64,000 bases of DNA from NCBI GenBank assembly GCA_945643635.1, contig CALZFC010000067.1:47501-111500 (forward strand), in the 5' to 3' direction. The position numbers and the translations under genes were made by a program. How positions within the stretch are numbered: position 1 is the stretch's first letter; every line of letters starts with the position of its first letter. A model generated the notes under the pieces. The model was not told where the DNA came from, did not search any database, and saw nothing but the letters and a program-made list of their open reading frames with translations. The DNA comes from Allodiplogaster sudhausi. Its lineage: Eukaryota; Nematoda; Chromadorea; Rhabditida; Diplogasteridae. Below, in pieces: positions 60,365 to 64,000 of this stretch.

Positions 60365-62614
60365 GTTAGAAAGTGCGAGAAGATAAAGATGGCGAAGAAA
60401 GCGAAAACGTTCTGAAGAAAAAAAGTGACTTTCAATGACGATTCCATTCCTTTTTTATCGGTCATTAGAAAAATAACTTACCTGCTATACGGTCGAACTT
60501 TCGTTTAGGTTAGAATTTTTCTAAAGATATCATTCAAATACAATTTGCTATTGAAAAAATATAATTTATAAAAACTCACCAAATTTTGCTTTTAGAACGA
60601 GAAAGATATGAGAACTGCTTAGGACTTCCCAAACGGAATTTGCAATTGTCGCATATGATTTCGATGCGAAGTATCCTATTTTTGAGAATAATGCGATCAA
60701 GATTTATTTATAAATCAACGAAATTGTCTCTGATATGAGGTAGGGTCTTAATAAGAACATTTATCGATCATACGGTAGCGTTCAAATCAAGAATTTTCAC
60801 GCGCATTCTCATCCCGACACGACTACTTGCGCGATTTCACGGTCCATGTTGAGCGGCAGCCGTCGTGTCATGCGAAAACTTGAAAATACAGCGTGCGAGG
60901 GACGCACATTTTCGACTGCTTTTATTTTGTATTATGTATTTATCGATCGATAACTTTAATCGATCGAATCACACTCAATCGAGATTGGGAGATATCATTC
61001 AAATAAAATTTAGCTATTGGAAAATCTACATATATCATAAAAACGCACCAAATTCAACTACCAAATTCAACTCATATGTATGAGAACGGCTTACCACTTC
61101 CATAGTGGAAGTTGCCATCGTCGTATGTGGTTTTAATGTTTGACGTCACAATATAAGTGGTACAAATAGTATACAATCTGATGAATTCGTACCTTGTTTT
61201 ATTTAATGATAATAATCAATAAATGCCCATCCCAATCTTAATTTGCACATTTATAGATCTTATGGATGCATTTAAAACGAGGAGTCCCTCTCGTGTTTTC
61301 GGTCTCGCCGCGACTACTTGCGCTTTTGCGGGCATTGTTCCATGACGATGCAGCGGCCGTCGTTGCGTGGGCGAAGCCATTTTTGAACATGCAGCAGAGT
61401 GTTGGGCCGCTCATACCTTCGGCAGGCCATTAAATTATCGTTTTATCAATCGATAAAATCATATTCAATACATAAATTACTACACAGAACATTTAAACAT
61501 TGATCATTAAAATTACTTTTAATTAAAAAAAAGCGCCACTCGTTGGCAGCACCAGCAATATTATTTTTATTCATATAATTTCGACTGCGTCAATTTACAT
61601 CTGTCATATTCACTTATGAAAGAGAATTTATCTGATCCGATCATCGAGGCTGTTCTATCTTAGCGAATTAAACAGGGAAAGCGAATGTTCAGAAAGAAAG
61701 ACGTTAAGGTCAAGAAAAATTTGTCGTCCCAATGACGATTACAATGCTTTCTAGTCGATCATTTGAAAAGTAACATATCTGTTATTATGTGGTCGAACTT
61801 TCGTTTAGGTTAGAAGCGCCTTTCAGATTGGAAAGAGATCGTTTAAATACAATTTGATCATTGATAAAACATTATAAATTACAAAATCTCACCACATTTT
61901 GCTTAGAATGAGAAAGATATGAAAAACGCTAACCAGTTCCCAAACGGAAGTTGCAATTGTCGCATGTGGTTTTCATGCTTGACGTCACAATATAAGGAGT
62001 GCCAGTCATGATGATTCCGATGCGAGCCTGTGAAAATTTCATCAAGCAAGATTTATTTGAAAATACATGCGCTTTATCCGTCAACGAAAAATGTCTCTAA
62101 TACACTGCGAGAGAGTCTTCTAATATGAACATTCTTCGATCATTCGGTAGCATTCAAATCGAGCTCTTTCTCATCCCGACACGAATACTTGCGATTTCAT
62201 TGTCCCGGGATGCAAAAAATTGCTTGCATATAAAGCATGCGGGGCTGCACATTTTCGACAGTCGTTAATTTTTCTTAAATATATTTATCGAGCGATAAAA
62301 TCAAGCGATAGAATAAAATTCAATCGAAAAAAAATTTTTTATACAAAGAATGTCGTTCATTAAATTGTCTTTTAATGAAAATCAACACAAACCGGCCATC
62401 GCTTGGCGTATGCGTGCCAGCTCACAAGCATTATTATTTCTTTATATGATATTAACTACACATTTGAATATCATTGCCGAAAAATGGCCGAAAAATTAGC
62501 TCTTCTTCTCTTGCCATATTCACTTTACTTATGAGGGCGAAGATTTTATGTGATCCGCTCATCCAGGCCGTTCTATCGGCGGTTCGGGTCTTGACGAATT
62601 AAACTGGAACAGGT

Positions 62615-62962
62615 GAGTTCGAGAGAGCGAGAGAGTGAGTGAGTGAGAGATAGAGACAGAGAAAGTGCGAGAGAGAGAGTGAGAGAGATTGTGAGGGAAA
62701 GAAAGTGCGAGAGAGAGAGAGAGTGAGAAAGTGCGAGAAGAAAGAGACAGCGAAGAAAAAAAGAACGTTCTGTAAAGGAAAAAGTTGTCGTCTCGGTGTC
62801 GATCCCATACACACGCGTTCCTTTCAGCCGTTGATAAATGAGAGAAACGAAGAAAGAGAGATAGAGGGAGAGATGAAAACAGAGAGAGAGAGAGAGGGTG
62901 AAGGGAGAGAGAGAAACAGAGAAACAGAGTGAGGGAGAGAAATGAGCGAGCGATGGAGTGAA

Positions 62963-63004
<42 letters not shown>

Positions 63005-63080
63005 AGAGCAAGAGTACGAGAGATAAAGACAGAAAAGAGAGAGAGAGAGAGAGAGAGAGAAATAGAGAGAGAGAGAAATG
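62615..63080. repeat. (GA)n-rich tract
   Basis: About 460 bp of GA-rich sequence with small interruptions. The long Ser/Leu frames on the minus strand over it are translations of the repeat. Confidence 0.9.
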
Positions 63081-63621
63081 GATCAAGATGCAGGAAATAC
63101 ATGTAATGGAGAAAAATCCAGTAGTTGTACTGTAAGCATTCGACAATTTCCAATCATTTGATATTACGTTATCAGTTGTTCCTTATAAATGCTATGTAAC
63201 TTGTTTATTTGAATTTAATTTTTCTACTGACAATGAGAGATTTCTTGAAAGATGTGAACTGTATAAATGTTACTCGTTGAATGAGACAGATTCTCCTTCT
63301 ATCCAGGCCGTGACATTGGCAAACGATAACAAAATGATAACAAAATTTGCCGATTGAAAATAAAATTATAAACAATAAAATTTCCCAAATTCAACTCTTT
63401 TTTAGGAACAAAAAATAACGGTTTTCGAAATTCCAGATGAAAATTATTTCGCATCTGCTTTTAATGTTTGACGTCACCATAAAAGTAGTGCAAGTAATGT
63501 CAATTCTGATAAGATCATATGATCATATTCTTGTCAATACATGCACATAACATATCAGCGAAAGGTCTCATTGTCACAAAAAATTTTATAGGAGTGTTTA
63601 TCGATATCTTATTAGATACAC

Positions 63622-63800
63622 ACACAGCGCAAATAGTTCCGAACTATTATCACGCTGGGGATAGTTCGGTTTCATTGTTCACCCTGACCGAACTATCGTG
63701 CCAGCCGGTGATGAACTATTCCGGCCAAGGTGAACTATTGCCAGCTTTTCCGGCAATAGTTCAATTCGCTTCCTCACTGTTGAACTATTCAGAGGATTTT
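63622..63800. repeat. cluster of inverted GAACTATT/AATAGTTC words
   Basis: At least eight occurrences of GAACTAT or its complement ATAGTTC fall within 180 bp, in both orientations and in hairpin-forming pairs (for example CCGGCAATAGTTC against GAACTATTGCC). The plus-strand frame across it is probably accidental. Confidence 0.75.
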
Positions 63801-64000
63801 TAACATTCGAATGACATTTTTGCCCACCAATCCCTTTCCATTCTTCTTTAGTATCTTCAACACACTAATACCAATGAGCATTTTAGCGAGCGTATTTCAC
63901 AGGTTAAGACGAAGAGAAATAGGGGACGAGAAACATGGGGATGGTGCACGTGACAAGTCTCCGCGGCGTTTAGAGTTTATAAAAAAAACAACCTGCTGTT

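Larger units (their letters stand above)
59690..63490 (-). pseudogene. array of four to five decayed TIL-like units
   Basis: Two exon relics alternate on the minus strand. The first type (about 59700-59755, 60630-60670, 61095-61150, 61945-61995, 63430-63480) reads TTGTGACGTCA(A/G)(A/G)CAT(G/T)AAAACCACATGCGAC-like sequence, encoding KTTCDNCNF-like residues. The second type (about 59970-60040, 60790-60890, 61310-61430, 62165-62260) resembles the terminal TIL exon, best preserved as GRCIVMEQCPQKRK near 61320. Each is followed by shared words such as CATTTATCGATC...CGGTAG. Stops and frameshifts break every unit I examined, so I call no gene. Confidence 0.65.

Noticed and set aside
62559..63153. 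195-codon minus-strand frame resembling a multi-pass protein
   Set aside because: It covers the (GA)n tract at 62615-63080 and has no conserved core.

Overview
The window looks like nuclear DNA of a nematode, probably Rhabditina (clade V). The evidence is multi-exon genes with GT-AG introns, a DUF316-type nematode trypsin-like protease, a lysosomal-lipase (lipl) type gene, a serpentine chemoreceptor with a pseudogene paralogue, trypsin-inhibitor-like (TIL) cysteine-rich genes, and a degenerate array related to the nematode telomere repeat TTAGGC. The sequence is AT-rich with very many GA/CT microsatellites; most long Ser/Leu or Arg/Glu reading frames are translations of these. Gene models below were assembled by hand from conserved residues, splice sites and intron phase. 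No search was run. Layout: 1-4.4 kb has microsatellites and no gene. 4476-8913 (-) is a DMAC2L/ATP synthase subunit s gene. 9.97-14.47 kb (-) is an unrecognised multi-exon gene with a 10-codon tandem repeat. 15479-18368 (-) is a DUF316 S1 protease with a probable frameshift. 19320-23441 (+) is a lipase that appears to have lost its middle and last exons. 24157-40858 (-) is a chemoreceptor pseudogene carrying two large transposons. 44741-48368 (-) is its intact paralogue, whose seven exons give a continuous 335-residue frame. 49.5-55 kb (-) holds two two-domain TIL genes, and 58-63.5 kb holds an orphan TIL 5' end and four to five decayed TIL units. The segment [chemoreceptor + TIL] is duplicated: about 23.76-43.1 kb and about 44.1-50.6 kb are copies of one another. 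Copy A kept the coding sequence. Copy B gained a stop at codon 6, a 4-bp frameshift, a minisatellite grown from its exon-2 splice donor, a 5.1-kb PIF/Harbinger-like transposon with its own nested insertion, and a 6.8-kb transposon with inverted repeats of about 1.35 kb. That last element is the most unusual object here: it carries a gene of at least nine exons for a DDE-like transposase of an architecture I cannot name (D-motif, SDQAGCY motif, C2H2 finger, GWAL C-terminal module), plus a small acidic second frame. Short non-autonomous elements recur: five copies ending in TACCGTATTTTCTCTATTAG, three ending in TTAAAGGAGGGCGATCACCG, and several perfect hairpins.
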